The notes: generated by a model from the letters alone, not told the origin. 64,000 nucleotides of DNA from Streptomyces sp. CB01580 (GCF_001905795.1 NZ_LIXJ01000020.1:1-64000), one strand, 5' to 3'; positions 37,316 to 46,216 are shown, counted from the stretch's first letter. Translations and numbers: made by a program.

Positions 37316-38737
37316 GTGACCAACCCCCTCGATGCTCCTGACACATCCACCCGGCCCGCCCGGTCCGCCCGGCCCGCCCGGTCCGCCGAGCGGCTCTCCG
37401 CGGGCGATCTTCCCGCGCTGCGGCGCAGAACGTCCGCCGTGCTGATAGCCAGCCAGATACTCGGCGGTCTCGGCGTGCCCATCGGTATCGCGCTGGCACC
37501 GGTCCTGGCCTCCGAGGTGAGCGGTTCCGAGGCCCTGTCGGGTCTGGCACCGACGGCTTCGGTGGCGGGCACTGCGCTGCTCTCGCTGCCGCTGGCGGCA
37601 CTGATGACCTCGCGCGGCCGGCGCCCCGGTCTCGTGCTCGCGTATCTGATCGGTGCTCTCGGCGCGGGGCTCGTGGTCGTGGCGACCGTCGTGGAGAACT
37701 TTCCGCTGCTGCTGTTCGGGATGGCCGCGTTCGGTGCCGGTTCCTCGGCCAATCTGCAGGCCCGGTTCGCCGCCGCGGATCTGGTCGAGCCGGACCGCCG
37801 GGGGCGGGCGATCTCCACCGTCATCTGGGCCACGACCATCGGCTCGGTTCTCGGCCCGAACATCGCGGCCCCGGTGGGACGACTCTTCCGCGGCACGGCG
37901 ATATCCGAGCATGCGGGCCCGTTCTTCTTCGCGGCCGCGATCTTCCTGTTCGCCGCCCTGCTCGTCGCGGTGCTGTTGCGCCCGGACCCGCTGATGACCG
38001 CTCGGGCCCTGGCTCCGCAGGGCGACACGTCTCCCGCGGGCCGGTCGCTGCGGGCCGGATTCACGGCGGTCCGGGGATCGGCGAGGGCGCGTCTGGCCCT
38101 GGTGACGGTGGCCGTGTCGCACACCGCGATGGTGTCGATCATGGTGATGACGCCCGTCCACCTGGGCCACCACGGCGCCGGACTCCAACTGATCGGGCTC
38201 GTCATCAGCGGCCACATCGCGGGGATGTACGCGTTCTCCCCGGTGATGGGCTGGCTGTCCGACCGGTTCGGCCGACTGGCCGTGATCGGCCTGGCGATCG
38301 GGCTGCTCTCCTGCGCCGCACTTCTGGCCGGCACCGCGGGTGCCAGCCACGGCCGGACCGCTGCGGGCCTGTTCCTGCTGGGCCTGGGCTGGTCGGCCGG
38401 GCTGGTCTCCGGTTCGGCGCTGCTCACCGATTCCGTACCGCAGCCCGCCCGCGCCGCCGTGCAGGGGCTTTCGGACCTGACCATGAACACGGCGGCGGGC
38501 GTCGGCGGCGCCATCGCCGGGCTGATCGTCGCCCGGGTCGGCTACGGCTGGCTGAACGCGGTGGCGGCATGCCTGCTGCTCCCGCTCGCGGCGATGGCAC
38601 TGCGCCGGTCCCTCGCTCGGCCCACCGCGCACGAAGCACCCGGGACGCCGACACCCGACGCGCCAGGTACTCCGGGGCCCGGCGCGTCGGCGCCCACGGC
38701 AACCGCGGGACTCGCGCCGCCCGCCGCCGAGCACTGA
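37316..38737 (+). CDS. MFS transporter, probable drug/solute exporter
   Basis: 473-aa major facilitator with about 12-14 membrane helices between residues 40 and 430. The loop between helices 2 and 3 contains MTSRGRRPGLVLAYLIG, the family G-R-R-P motif, and a second copy (GWLSDRFGRLAVIG) begins the C-terminal half, about residue 315. The N-terminus has a short tandem repeat (STRPARSARPARSAER) and the C-terminal 45 residues are a Pro/Gly/Thr-rich tail. The substrate cannot be inferred. GTG start. No regulator adjoins it. Confidence 0.88.
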   Translation: MTNPLDAPDTSTRPARSARPARSAERLSAGDLPALRRRTSAVLIASQILGGLGVPIGIALAPVLASEVSGSEALSGLAPTASVAGTALLSLPLAALMTSRGRRPGLVLAYLIGALGAGLVVVATVVENFPLLLFGMAAFGAGSSANLQARFAAADLVEPDRRGRAISTVIWATTIGSVLGPNIAAPVGRLFRGTAISEHAGPFFFAAAIFLFAALLVAVLLRPDPLMTARALAPQGDTSPAGRSLRAGFTAVRGSARARLALVTVAVSHTAMVSIMVMTPVHLGHHGAGLQLIGLVISGHIAGMYAFSPVMGWLSDRFGRLAVIGLAIGLLSCAALLAGTAGASHGRTAAGLFLLGLGWSAGLVSGSALLTDSVPQPARAAVQGLSDLTMNTAAGVGGAIAGLIVARVGYGWLNAVAACLLLPLAAMALRRSLARPTAHEAPGTPTPDAPGTPGPGASAPTATAGLAPPAAEH

Positions 38738-38939
38738 CGTCTCACCGAAAGGCGCTGACGCCTCGAAGGCGCTCGTGAAGCCTCACGAGTGGCGCGACCT
38801 CGCGTTCCGGGCACCCTCGCGGTCGGTGCGGGGGCGCCACGGGCGGTGCGAGGTCACCACCGGTGCGGCTTCGGCCGAGGCGTCGGGAGTGATCGCCGAT
38901 CCATCAGCGGCCTCAGAAGCTTCAGAGCCTTCAGCGGCT

Positions 38940-39302
38940 TCAGAGGCAGATGTGGTACGCCTTGCGCAGCGTCTCGTGCACGGTCCATGTCGTACGGTCG
39001 CCCTCACGCAGTACGCAGGCGTCCCCCGGCCCGATCTCCAGCGTCGCCCCGCCCTCGACCGCCACGGTGGCCCGGCCGCTGACGACCACGAACAGTTCGT
39101 CGGCCTCCGTGTCGGTGACGACGCCGGGCGTGATCTGCCAGATGCCGCGCACCTGCTTGCCGTCGGGTGATTCCCACAGGACCTTGCCCGTCACGACAGG
39201 TTCGCCCGAGACGATCTGAGCGGGGTCGAGCGGTTCGGGTTCGAGTTCCGCGTCCGGAATGTGCACGACGAACGAGGCCGGAGACTGATCATGTGTAGTC
39301 AT
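38940..39302 (-). CDS. cupin-domain protein
   Basis: 120-aa single-domain cupin of the (S)-ureidoglycine aminohydrolase-like DUF861 kind. The beta-barrel motifs are KVLWESPDGKQVRGIWQITPG (about residues 40-60), DTEADELFVVVSGRATV (about 64-80) and LEIGPGDACVLREGDRTTWTVHE (about 87-109). The usual metal-binding His of the first cupin motif is replaced here by D/E residues, as in many DUF861 members. Its function is unknown. Confidence 0.85.
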   Translation of the reverse strand: MTTHDQSPASFVVHIPDAELEPEPLDPAQIVSGEPVVTGKVLWESPDGKQVRGIWQITPGVVTDTEADELFVVVSGRATVAVEGGATLEIGPGDACVLREGDRTTWTVHETLRKAYHICL

Positions 39303-39457
39303 GGCCGGTCACCATAGCGGCCCCTTCGCGACGTTTCGCCACCAGGATCGAAAGCATCTCGCCACCAGGGCCGGAAGAGCGCCTGAAGGGCACGCACATG
39401 GGGAGGGCGGAGCTTCCGTACGTTTGAGGGCGGCACACCCGCGACAGGGATGTGGAC

Positions 39458-40459
39458 ATGTCATTGACTGCGTCGGACGGCGCGCACCCCTACACCCCCG
39501 TCCTCTCCACCGAGGTACGGGCGGCTCTCGCCACGCACCAGCCCATCGTCGCCCTGGAATCGACGATCATCGCCCACGGCCTGCCACGTCCCCGCAACCT
39601 GCGGGTCGCCGAGGAGCTCGAAGGACTGGTGCGGGCCGCGGGCGCGGTCCCCGCCACGATCGCCGTGCTCGACGGAAAGGCCCACATCGGCCTGGACGAG
39701 GACGCGCTGGAACGGGTCGCCACCGATCCGGCGATGCGCAAACTGGGCCACCGCGATCTCGCCCCGGCCCTGGCGACGGGTGCGAGCGGGGCGACGACCG
39801 TGTCCGCGACGGCGTTCCTCGCCGCCCGCGGTGGACTGCGCGTCTTCGCGACCGGCGGGCTCGGGGGCGTCCACCGGGAATGGACACGGACCCAGGACGA
39901 GTCGGCGGACCTGCGGCTCCTCGCGCGGACCGGCATCACGGTGGTGTGCGCGGGGGTGAAGTCGATCCTGGATGTCCCCGCCACCCTGCAGCGGCTGGAG
40001 ACGCTGGGTGTCGGGGTCCTCGGCTACGGCACCGAGCACTTCCCCGGCTTCTACCTGCACAGCTCGGGAGAACCGGTCGACTGGACGGTGCGGACGCCCG
40101 AGGAGGTCGCGGAGGTGATGCGGGCCCAGGACGCGCTGGGCGGCCCCGCCTCCGCACTGGTCGTCGCCAATCCCGTGCCCGTACGGGACCAATTGGATCC
40201 CGGGCTTCACGACCACGTGCTGGCGGAGGCCCTCGACGCGTGCCGGAAGCGCGGCATCGTAGGTCAAGCCGTCACCCCCTTCCTGCTGGACAGGCTGATG
40301 CGACGGACCGAGGGGGCCTCGTTGGAGGCGAATCTGGCGGCCGTACGCGGAAACGTGTCGCTCGCCGCCCGGATCGCCACCGCGTGGACGGCCCGCGCAC
40401 ATGACGCGGTGGGGCACTCCGACGACCGGAACGCGACGCGCCGCGACGGTACGCGGTGA
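39458..40459 (+). CDS. psuG: pseudouridine-5'-phosphate glycosidase
   Basis: Splits pseudouridine 5'-phosphate into uracil and ribose 5-phosphate. 333 aa; diagnostic motifs are PIVALESTIIAHGLPRP (about residues 28-44), GLDEDALERVA, LATGASGATTVSAT (about 106-119), VFATGGLGGVHR (about 129-140) and VVCAGVKSILDVPATLQ (about 163-179). I use the ATG at 39458, which has AGGGA 7 nt upstream, rather than the GTG at 39452. Its stop overlaps the start of a PfkB sugar kinase (GTGA), the usual partner that phosphorylates pseudouridine. Confidence 0.93.
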   Translation: MSLTASDGAHPYTPVLSTEVRAALATHQPIVALESTIIAHGLPRPRNLRVAEELEGLVRAAGAVPATIAVLDGKAHIGLDEDALERVATDPAMRKLGHRDLAPALATGASGATTVSATAFLAARGGLRVFATGGLGGVHREWTRTQDESADLRLLARTGITVVCAGVKSILDVPATLQRLETLGVGVLGYGTEHFPGFYLHSSGEPVDWTVRTPEEVAEVMRAQDALGGPASALVVANPVPVRDQLDPGLHDHVLAEALDACRKRGIVGQAVTPFLLDRLMRRTEGASLEANLAAVRGNVSLAARIATAWTARAHDAVGHSDDRNATRRDGTR

Positions 40460-41549
40460 ACGGAGCCGGATCGAGAGGTACGGGGAGCGTCGCCGGACCA
40501 GGAGACACGAGGAAAGCGGCCGGACCGGAAGGTGCGGGAAACCCCGCCGCGCCGACGCCCATGGGTCCCGGTGCCGTGCCGACGCCCATCGGTCCCGGTG
40601 CCGTGCCGGCGCCCATGGGCTCCCGTACCGTGCCGGCGCCCGACGGCCGGTCGACGGCCCGCGGCGGGCTTCTCGTCATCGGAGACGTGGTCACCGACGT
40701 GGTGGCACGGCATGCGAAGGAGCTGGCCCGTGGTACGGACACCTCCGCCCTGATCCGCACCCTGCCGGGCGGCGCGGGCGCCAACGTCGCCTGCTGGGCG
40801 GCACGTTCGGGCTGTTCCGACGTACGGCTGCTGGCACGGGTCGGCGCCGACAGCGCGGCCTGGCACCGGGACGCACTGCGCCGGGCGGGCGTGCGCTGCC
40901 TGCTGGCCGTGGACGACGAGGCACCGACCGCCACCGTCGTCGCCCTCGTCGACTCCGCCGCCGAGCGCACCTTCCTCACCGACAGCGGCGCCGTGCTGCG
41001 CCTCTCCCCCGGCGATTGGTCGCCGTCGATGCTCGACGGAATCGGTCATCTCCACCTCTCCGGATACCTCCTCTTCGCCACGACGAGCAGGGCGACCGTT
41101 CTGCTCGCGCTGCGGGAGGCACGACGGCGGCGGATCACGGTGAGCATCGACCCGGCCTCGGCCGGGTTTCTCGCCGAACTGGGCGTGCACCGCTTCCTGA
41201 CCGCGGTGGAGGGCGTGGACCTGTTGCTGCCAACACGGACGAGGCCCACCTGCTCACCGGGCTCACGGAACCGGCGGATGCCGCGGCCGAGTTGAGCCTC
41301 CGGGTGCCCCGGGTGGTCGTCACGCTCGGCGAGGGCGGCGCGCTGCTGGCCGTGTCGGGCACGGTGACGAGGCGCATTCCGGCCGTTCCGGTGCAGCGGG
41401 CGGTGGACTCGACGGGCGCGGGCGACGCGTTCACCGGCGGCCTCCTCGCTGCCCTGCTGTCGGGGGCGGACGACGCCTCGGCCGTGGCGGCGGGCTGTCG
41501 TTCGGGGGCCGAGGCGGTCACCAGGATGGGCGGCCGCCCGGGCCCGTGA
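40456..41549 (+). pseudogene. PfkB-family (pseudouridine kinase-like) gene with a -1 frameshift
   Basis: The coupled partner of psuG. The first frame (from GTG 40456) carries the N-terminal PfkB domain with LPGGAGANVACWAAR and LLARVGADSAAWHRDALR, then runs to a stop at 41295 in nonsense sequence. The second half (NTDEAHLLTGLTEP ... VVVTLGEGGALL ... DSTGAGDAFTGGLLAALLSG, the catalytic PfkB motif) continues in the +1-shifted frame to 41549. The break is at about 41224-41234, where CTGCCAACACG stands where CTGCCCAACACG (L-P-N-T) would restore the frame. One C is missing: a true mutation or a base-call error. The N-terminus has a 27-bp repeat. Confidence 0.85.
40558..40638 (+). repeat. three 27-bp tandem repeats in the PfkB N-terminus
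   Basis: Units at 40558-40584, 40585-40611 and 40612-40638 begin CCCATGGGTCCCGG and encode nine-residue units of the type PMGPGAVPT. They keep the reading frame. The PfkB domain proper starts only after them (about residue 70), so the annotated start may be too far upstream. Confidence 0.8.
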
Positions 41550-41664
41550 AGGCTGCCCGACGACCGGGCGGGCGAGGTGTCGGACGGCCGGACCCGCGAA
41601 GGCTGCCCGCGGACCGGGACGTGGCATGCCCCGCCGTCGCCGGGTGGCTCCCGCCCGCCACTCG

Positions 41665-42327
41665 TCACTCGTTCCGCCGCCATCCGGTCCACGCGGGGCG
41701 CAGCGGGTCGTCGGCCCGTACCACCGCGTCCGCACGATCGCCGGGCGCCACCTCTTCCTCGTAACGCGCGAACGCGGGCAGGGTCCAGCGCTCGCTCTCC
41801 TCGGTGCGCCGCCGCAGCGCGCCCGGCGACAACCGAAGATGGACGCTCAGGTCGAACGGGAACCAGTGCCCCAGCAGCAACGGACCGTGCACCACCAACA
41901 CGCCTCCCTCGGGCAGGATCCGGTACGGACTGCGCGTGGCCCGGTCCGTCACGGGATCCCACAGGTCGGGCAGCACGCGCCCGCTGCCGTCCGCCTCCAG
42001 CGGACCGAGCACCTCGCGCCACAGCGCGCCCGTGTCGAACCAACCGCTGTAGTACGAGTCGGGGTCCTCCTTGCCGTACTCGTACCGGAGGCTCGCCGGC
42101 CGTAGGAATCCCTCGGTCGACACGACGAGCACCGCACGTCCCCGGACCCGCAGCGCCTCTGCGACCTTCTGCGCCGGCTCACCCGTGCGGGCCGCCGGAG
42201 CCCCGTCGACGGCGATCCTCGTCCAGGGGCCGGCACCGGCCGGCTCCAGGCCGTCGACACGCGCGGCAAACGACTCGGCCAGCCGCTCCCAGGTGATCGC
42301 TTCGAATCGCATCACGCGGAATCGCAT
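41665..42327 (-). CDS. uridine kinase-like protein
   Basis: About 220-aa P-loop-type protein annotated in streptomycetes as uridine kinase. The phosphate-binding region IAVDGAPAARTGEPAQ (about residues 40-55) lacks the canonical GxxxxGK, having an Arg-Thr-Gly variant. Downstream are STEGFLRPASLRYEYGKEDPDSYYSGWFD (uridine-binding-like, described here by its first residues STEGFLRP near 76) and LLLGHWFPFDLSVHLRLS. Start is uncertain: ATG 42327, ATG 42312 (MRFEAITWER) and GTG 42345 are all in frame, and GTGATGCGATTC is duplicated there. Near psuG, so it may belong to a pyrimidine-nucleoside salvage group. Confidence 0.72.
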   Translation of the reverse strand: MRFRVMRFEAITWERLAESFAARVDGLEPAGAGPWTRIAVDGAPAARTGEPAQKVAEALRVRGRAVLVVSTEGFLRPASLRYEYGKEDPDSYYSGWFDTGALWREVLGPLEADGSGRVLPDLWDPVTDRATRSPYRILPEGGVLVVHGPLLLGHWFPFDLSVHLRLSPGALRRRTEESERWTLPAFARYEEEVAPGDRADAVVRADDPLRPAWTGWRRNE

Positions 42328-42350
42328 CACGCCGGAGGGCGTCACGTCGA

Positions 42351-42440
42351 GTCCCGCCGCTTCCGGTCCCGCCGAGCCCAGTCCCGCCGCTTCCGGTCCC
42401 GCCGAGTCCGGTCCCGTCGCTTCCGGTCCCGCCGAGTCCG
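42351..42440. repeat. three 30-bp tandem repeats
   Basis: Units at 42351-42380, 42381-42410 and 42411-42440, each made of two related 15-bp halves (GTCCCGCCGCTTCCG and GTCCCGCCGAGTCCG). They lie just upstream of the uridine-kinase-like gene and continue in decayed form (GATCGCGTC words) to about 42485. No spacers; a simple expanded repeat. Confidence 0.8.
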
Positions 42441-42592
42441 ATCGCGTCGAGTGCGTCCCGTCCGATCGCGTCGCGTCGCATCACTTCGAACCGCGCGCCA
42501 CTGTCATCGCTCCCGCTCGGTGCGTCGGACCCGGCCGTGCGAGGGACGCGCGAACGTGCCGCGCCGGATCCGGACCGCCCTCGGACATGCCA

Positions 42593-43066
42593 CTACTTCG
42601 TGCGGCAGGACGGCGCCTCGGCGTCGTCGGAGAGCTCGCTGCCCTCGGGCAGCAGGTAGGTCACCCACAGCACCACGGGTTCCGGCCCCAGGTTGCGCCC
42701 GATATGGCGGTGACGGGCGCCGGAGGGCTCGATGAACGACGAACCGGCGGACGTCACCTCGACCGAGCAGTCGTGCAGCGTGCGCGTCAGCGTCCCGGAC
42801 TTGACGACGGCGATCAGCTGACCGCGGTGGGTGTGCCAGCCGGTGGAACCCCCGGGCTCGACCGTGATGGTCCGGAAGGTCACATCGGTACGGCCGTCGG
42901 GGGTCCTCACCTTCAGCTTCCCCACCGACGTGCCCTTCGCGACCACCGTGCCGCTCACACCACTGCCGGGGGTGGCCACGGCCGACGACGACGCGAACCC
43001 GAGCACGGCCACGCAGCCGCCCGCGACCAGCACCCGGGCAAGGCGTGCTCCTCGTCCCCGTCGCAT
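42593..43066 (-). CDS. secreted cupin-domain protein
   Basis: 157-aa exported protein. ATG at 43066 gives MRRGRGARLARVLVAGG, a signal peptide ending near SSSAVA (about residue 31). The cupin motif GGSTGWHTHRGQLIAVVKSGTLT (about residues 70-92) has two His for metal binding, and the second barrel motif contains ARHRHIGRN. Two cysteines (DCSVE and the C-terminal PSCRTK) could form a disulfide outside the cell. The substrate is unknown; dioxygenase or storage roles are equally possible. Confidence 0.82.
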   Translation of the reverse strand: MRRGRGARLARVLVAGGCVAVLGFASSSAVATPGSGVSGTVVAKGTSVGKLKVRTPDGRTDVTFRTITVEPGGSTGWHTHRGQLIAVVKSGTLTRTLHDCSVEVTSAGSSFIEPSGARHRHIGRNLGPEPVVLWVTYLLPEGSELSDDAEAPSCRTK

Positions 43067-43489
43067 CCACGCTCCCGGATGGCCACGCCGTCCATCGCTT
43101 CCCGGCCGTCCGTCGATTGCGCGCTTTCCGCCGGTCGTGCGCCGCGCGTCGCTTGCCCGCCATCCGCCGGTGATGCGCTGTCCGCCGATCCTCACGTACG
43201 ACTCCTCGCCTCGGCCTCCGGAAGCCGCAACGCTTCGAGCGCATCAGCACGTCAGCACACCGGGCGCATCAGCACACCGGGGCGCGCCGACCGCTCCGGA
43301 CGTACCGACCGCTCCGGACGCGTCGGCCATCCGGAGGCATCCAGGGTCCTTCGAACGCCCCCACGCTACCCACCTGTTGCCCCGACGAACCTCCTCGTCC
43401 GCCGAACCCCACGGGCCACCGCCCACGCGTCGCCGCCCGCGCGCCCTCGAACACACCCGCGCCGGACCGCACCGTGTCCGGCCCGCCGT
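43067..43489. other. intergenic region between secreted cupin and HxlR genes, no gene seen
   Basis: 423 bp between two minus-strand genes. Frames are open but yield Arg/Pro/His/Ala-rich shadow translations with no domains. Short decayed repeats (CCGTCCATCGCTTCC-like and GCATCAGCACACCGG words near 43250-43285) are visible. The cupin promoter should be here; none was identifiable. Confidence 0.5.
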
Positions 43490-44224
43490 TCACTCCCCGC
43501 GGAGTTCGGCGGCGAGCGGTCCGTCGCCGGTCACCTCGGCGCGCCCGTTCCCGACCGCCTCGGCGAGGGTCAACTCGCCCCGTCCGAGCGCGAGACACGC
43601 TTCGACGTCGAGCGCGATGCGGGCATCCGCACGGGCGGCCGGGCCGTCCCCGTACACCGCCGCACCGGTCGACGGCTCCCCCGCACCGCCGTCCACGTCC
43701 GCGGCGCCGCCTGCCGCACCGCGCCGCGCGCCGGGCGTCCCACCACCGGCGCGCACATGGAACTCGCCCTCGTCCAGGCGGACTTCGACGATCCCCGCAT
43801 GCGTCGTCCCGTCCAGGACGCGCAACAACGGCAGCGCGAACCAGTGCGCCCGTACGGCATCGGTGGGTCGCCGTTCGTCGAGCGCGGGCGCCCCCCATTC
43901 GGCGAGCGCGGAGAGCACGGGCAGCAACCCACGGCCGCGTTCCGTCAGTTCGTACACCGAGGCCGCGGCGGGCGGCGGAAGGCGGCGGCGGGTGACCAGA
44001 CCGTTGTGCTCCATGTCCTTGAGCCGGGAGGCGAGGACGTCCGTACTGACGCCGGGCAGGTCCGCGTGGAGGTCCGTGTAGCGGCGCGGGCCCGCCAGCA
44101 GTTCACGGACGATCAGCAGGGTCCACCGGTCGCCCACGGAATCGAGGGAGCGCGCGGTGGCACAGAACTGGTCGTAACTCCGGCGGCGGGGCGGACGCGT
44201 TGCGGCTTGCTGCTGACGTGGCAT
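43490..44224 (-). CDS. HxlR-family transcriptional regulator with C-terminal extension
   Basis: 244-aa regulator. The N-terminal winged helix of the HxlR type includes FCATARSLDSVGDRWTLLIVRELLAGPRRYTDL (about residues 20-52; key words GDRWTLLIVREL) and VLASRLKDMEHNGLVTRR. The second half (about 125-244) is a sterol-carrier-like (SCP2) ligand-binding domain with a Gly/Ala-rich insert in the middle; the end reads GELTLAEAVGNGRAEVTGD. The start may instead be the ATG at 44242; neither has an RBS, so the mRNA may be leaderless. Divergent from an aminotransferase with a palindrome between. Confidence 0.85.
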   Translation of the reverse strand: MPRQQQAATRPPRRRSYDQFCATARSLDSVGDRWTLLIVRELLAGPRRYTDLHADLPGVSTDVLASRLKDMEHNGLVTRRRLPPPAAASVYELTERGRGLLPVLSALAEWGAPALDERRPTDAVRAHWFALPLLRVLDGTTHAGIVEVRLDEGEFHVRAGGGTPGARRGAAGGAADVDGGAGEPSTGAAVYGDGPAARADARIALDVEACLALGRGELTLAEAVGNGRAEVTGDGPLAAELRGE

Positions 44225-44255
44225 GCGACGCAGTCTAGACATGTTGTTGGACTTT

Positions 44256-44271
44256 CCAAGCCCGAGCTTGG
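44256..44271. promoter_or_regulatory. palindromic operator candidate, HxlR-aminotransferase gap
   Basis: CCAAGC-CCGA-GCTTGG is a perfect 6-bp inverted repeat; a third CCAAG half-site follows at 44277-44281. It lies in the short divergent gap, 32 bp before the HxlR ATG, where autoregulation is expected. Confidence 0.6.
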
Positions 44272-44310
44272 TAAAACCAAGTATCGCAATCAGGTCGGGG
44301 AGGCCACCGC

Positions 44311-45522
44311 ATGGAATTCCGGCAGTCCAGCAAGCTCGACGAGGTCTGTTACGAGATCCGGGGCCCGGTCATCGAGCACGCCAACGCCCTGGAGGAGGCG
44401 GGCCACAGCGTGCTCCGCCTCAACACCGGCAACCCCGCGCTGTTCGGTTTCGAGGCGCCCGAGGAAGTCGTCCAGGACATGATCCGGATGCTTCCGCAGG
44501 CGCACGGCTACACCGACTCGCGCGGCATCCTCTCCGCGCGCCGCGCGGTGGTGCAGCGCTACCAGGCGATGGGGCTGACGGATGTCGGCGTCGACGACGT
44601 CTTCCTCGGCAACGGCGTCTCCGAGCTGATCTCCATGGCCGTCCAGGCGCTGCTGGAGGACGGTGACGAGGTCCTCGTCCCGTCTCCCGACTACCCGTTG
44701 TGGACGGCGGTGGTGACCCTCGCGGGCGGCAAGGCGGTGCACTACGCCTGCGACGAGGCCTCGGACTGGAATCCCGACCTGGAGGACATGGCCTCGAAGA
44801 TCAGCGACCGCACCAAGGCCGTCGTGATCATCAATCCGAACAACCCGACCGGCGCCGTCTATCCGCGCGAGATCCTCGAAGGCATCCTCGATCTGGCGCG
44901 CAGGCACGGCCTGATGGTGTTCGCCGACGAGATCTACGACCAGATCCTCTACGACGACGTCGAGCACCACACCGTGGCGTCCCTCGCCCCCGACCTGCTC
45001 TGCCTCACGTTCAGCGGACTGTCGAAGACGTACCGCGTCGCGGGCTTCCGCTCCGGCTGGCTGGTGATCTCCGGCCCCCAGCAGCACGCCCGCAGCTATC
45101 TGGAGGGGCTCACCACCCTCGCTTCCATGCGCCTGTGCCCCAACGCGCCGGCGCAGTACGCCATTCAGGCGGCGCTCGGTGGCCGGCAGTCGATCCGGGA
45201 ACTGGTCGCGCCCGGCGGCAGACTGCACGAACAGCGGAACCGTGCCTGGGAGAAACTGAACGAGATCCCCGGTGTGTCGTGTGTGAAGCCGAAGGGCGCG
45301 CTGTACGCGTTTCCGCGCATCGATCCGAAGGTGCATCCGATCGTCGACGACGAGAAGTTCGTCCTGGACCTGCTGCTGCGGGAGAAGATCCAGGTCGTAC
45401 AGGGCACGGGCTTCAACTGGCCGCGGCCCGACCACTTCCGGATCCTGACACTCCCGTACGCTGACGACCTCGACGCGGCCATCAGCCGCATCGGCCGCTT
45501 CCTGACCGGATACCGCCAGTGA
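44311..45522 (+). CDS. class I/II PLP-dependent aminotransferase (AlaA-like)
   Basis: 403-aa fold-type I aminotransferase close to the glutamate-pyruvate (AlaA/AlaT) group. Motifs: GYTDSRGILSARRAVVQRY (about residues 71-89), IINPNNPTGAVYP (about 173-185), ADEIYDQILYDD (about 210-221) and the PLP lysine in FSGLSKTYRVAGFRSGW (about 237-253; Lys about 242). PDYPLW provides the aromatic stacking residue. Transcribed away from the HxlR gene and 4 bp before a C39-like gene, so likely an HxlR-controlled two-gene operon. Confidence 0.92.
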   Translation: MEFRQSSKLDEVCYEIRGPVIEHANALEEAGHSVLRLNTGNPALFGFEAPEEVVQDMIRMLPQAHGYTDSRGILSARRAVVQRYQAMGLTDVGVDDVFLGNGVSELISMAVQALLEDGDEVLVPSPDYPLWTAVVTLAGGKAVHYACDEASDWNPDLEDMASKISDRTKAVVIINPNNPTGAVYPREILEGILDLARRHGLMVFADEIYDQILYDDVEHHTVASLAPDLLCLTFSGLSKTYRVAGFRSGWLVISGPQQHARSYLEGLTTLASMRLCPNAPAQYAIQAALGGRQSIRELVAPGGRLHEQRNRAWEKLNEIPGVSCVKPKGALYAFPRIDPKVHPIVDDEKFVLDLLLREKIQVVQGTGFNWPRPDHFRILTLPYADDLDAAISRIGRFLTGYRQ

Positions 45523-45526
45523 TCGG

Positions 45527-46216
45527 ATGCCCCTGGTGACCTGCTCCGCATGCCGTGTTCCCGTCCTCACCCAGTTCGCCTCGCCCGGCCTCGTCGGACC
45601 GATCGTCGAAGGCGGGGTCGATCCGGCGACGGACCCTGCCTGGGCGGAGTCGGGTGCCGCGTCACGGGACGAGTACGCGCGCTGGTCCGGTCATCTGTGC
45701 GGTATGACCTGCCTGCGCATGGCGCTCGGCACCGAGGCCCCCTCCCTGTTCGAGCTGCGCGACGGGGCGGTCCGGTACGGCGCGTACACACAGGCCGCGG
45801 AGGGTGTGATCCGAGGGTTGGTCTACGCCCCGTTCGCGGAGTACGTCCGGGAGGTGCACGACCTCGACGCCACGGTCCACCGCCATTTGTCGTCGCGGGA
45901 GATCCTCGGCCTGCTGGACGGCGGCCGTACGGTCCTGGCGTCGGTGCACTACGGCATCCGTAGGCCGGAACTGTCTCCTCCGGGGCGGGGCGGGCACCTG
46001 GTGCTGTTGACGTCCCGTACGGCCGACGGCACCGGCGTCCACTTCCACAACCCGTCCGGCACGACGGCCGGAACGCGTGCCGCGGACCTTTCCCTGCCCG
46101 ACTTCGAGCGCTTCTTCGCGGGGCGCGGTGTGTCGCTGGCGGCACGCGACACCCCGTCGGCGGGGTGCGGTGCGCCGGAGGCGGTGCGTGTGCGGCAGAA
46201 CGCGCCGCAGACGTGA
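45527..46216 (+). CDS. C39-like (papain-fold) cysteine peptidase family protein
   Basis: 229-aa protein of the peptidase C39-like group. The probable catalytic Cys lies in GHLCGMTCLRMALG (about residues 55-68), and the His in RGGHLVLLTSRT (about 154-165), followed by VHFHNPSG that would supply the Asn/Asp. No ABC-transporter domain and no signal peptide, so it is a stand-alone intracellular protein. An N-terminal CSACRVPV could be a short metal knuckle. Coupled to the aminotransferase gene by a 4-bp gap. Confidence 0.78.
   Translation: MPLVTCSACRVPVLTQFASPGLVGPIVEGGVDPATDPAWAESGAASRDEYARWSGHLCGMTCLRMALGTEAPSLFELRDGAVRYGAYTQAAEGVIRGLVYAPFAEYVREVHDLDATVHRHLSSREILGLLDGGRTVLASVHYGIRRPELSPPGRGGHLVLLTSRTADGTGVHFHNPSGTTAGTRAADLSLPDFERFFAGRGVSLAARDTPSAGCGAPEAVRVRQNAPQT

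Noticed and set aside
39452..39457. GTG at 39452 as the psuG start
   Set aside because: Only one base separates it from the AGGGA ribosome-binding sequence; the ATG at 39458 has normal spacing.
42351..42440. CRISPR array or coding repeat
   Set aside because: No spacers; the open frame through it encodes only a Gly/Ser/Thr repeat with no start or RBS.
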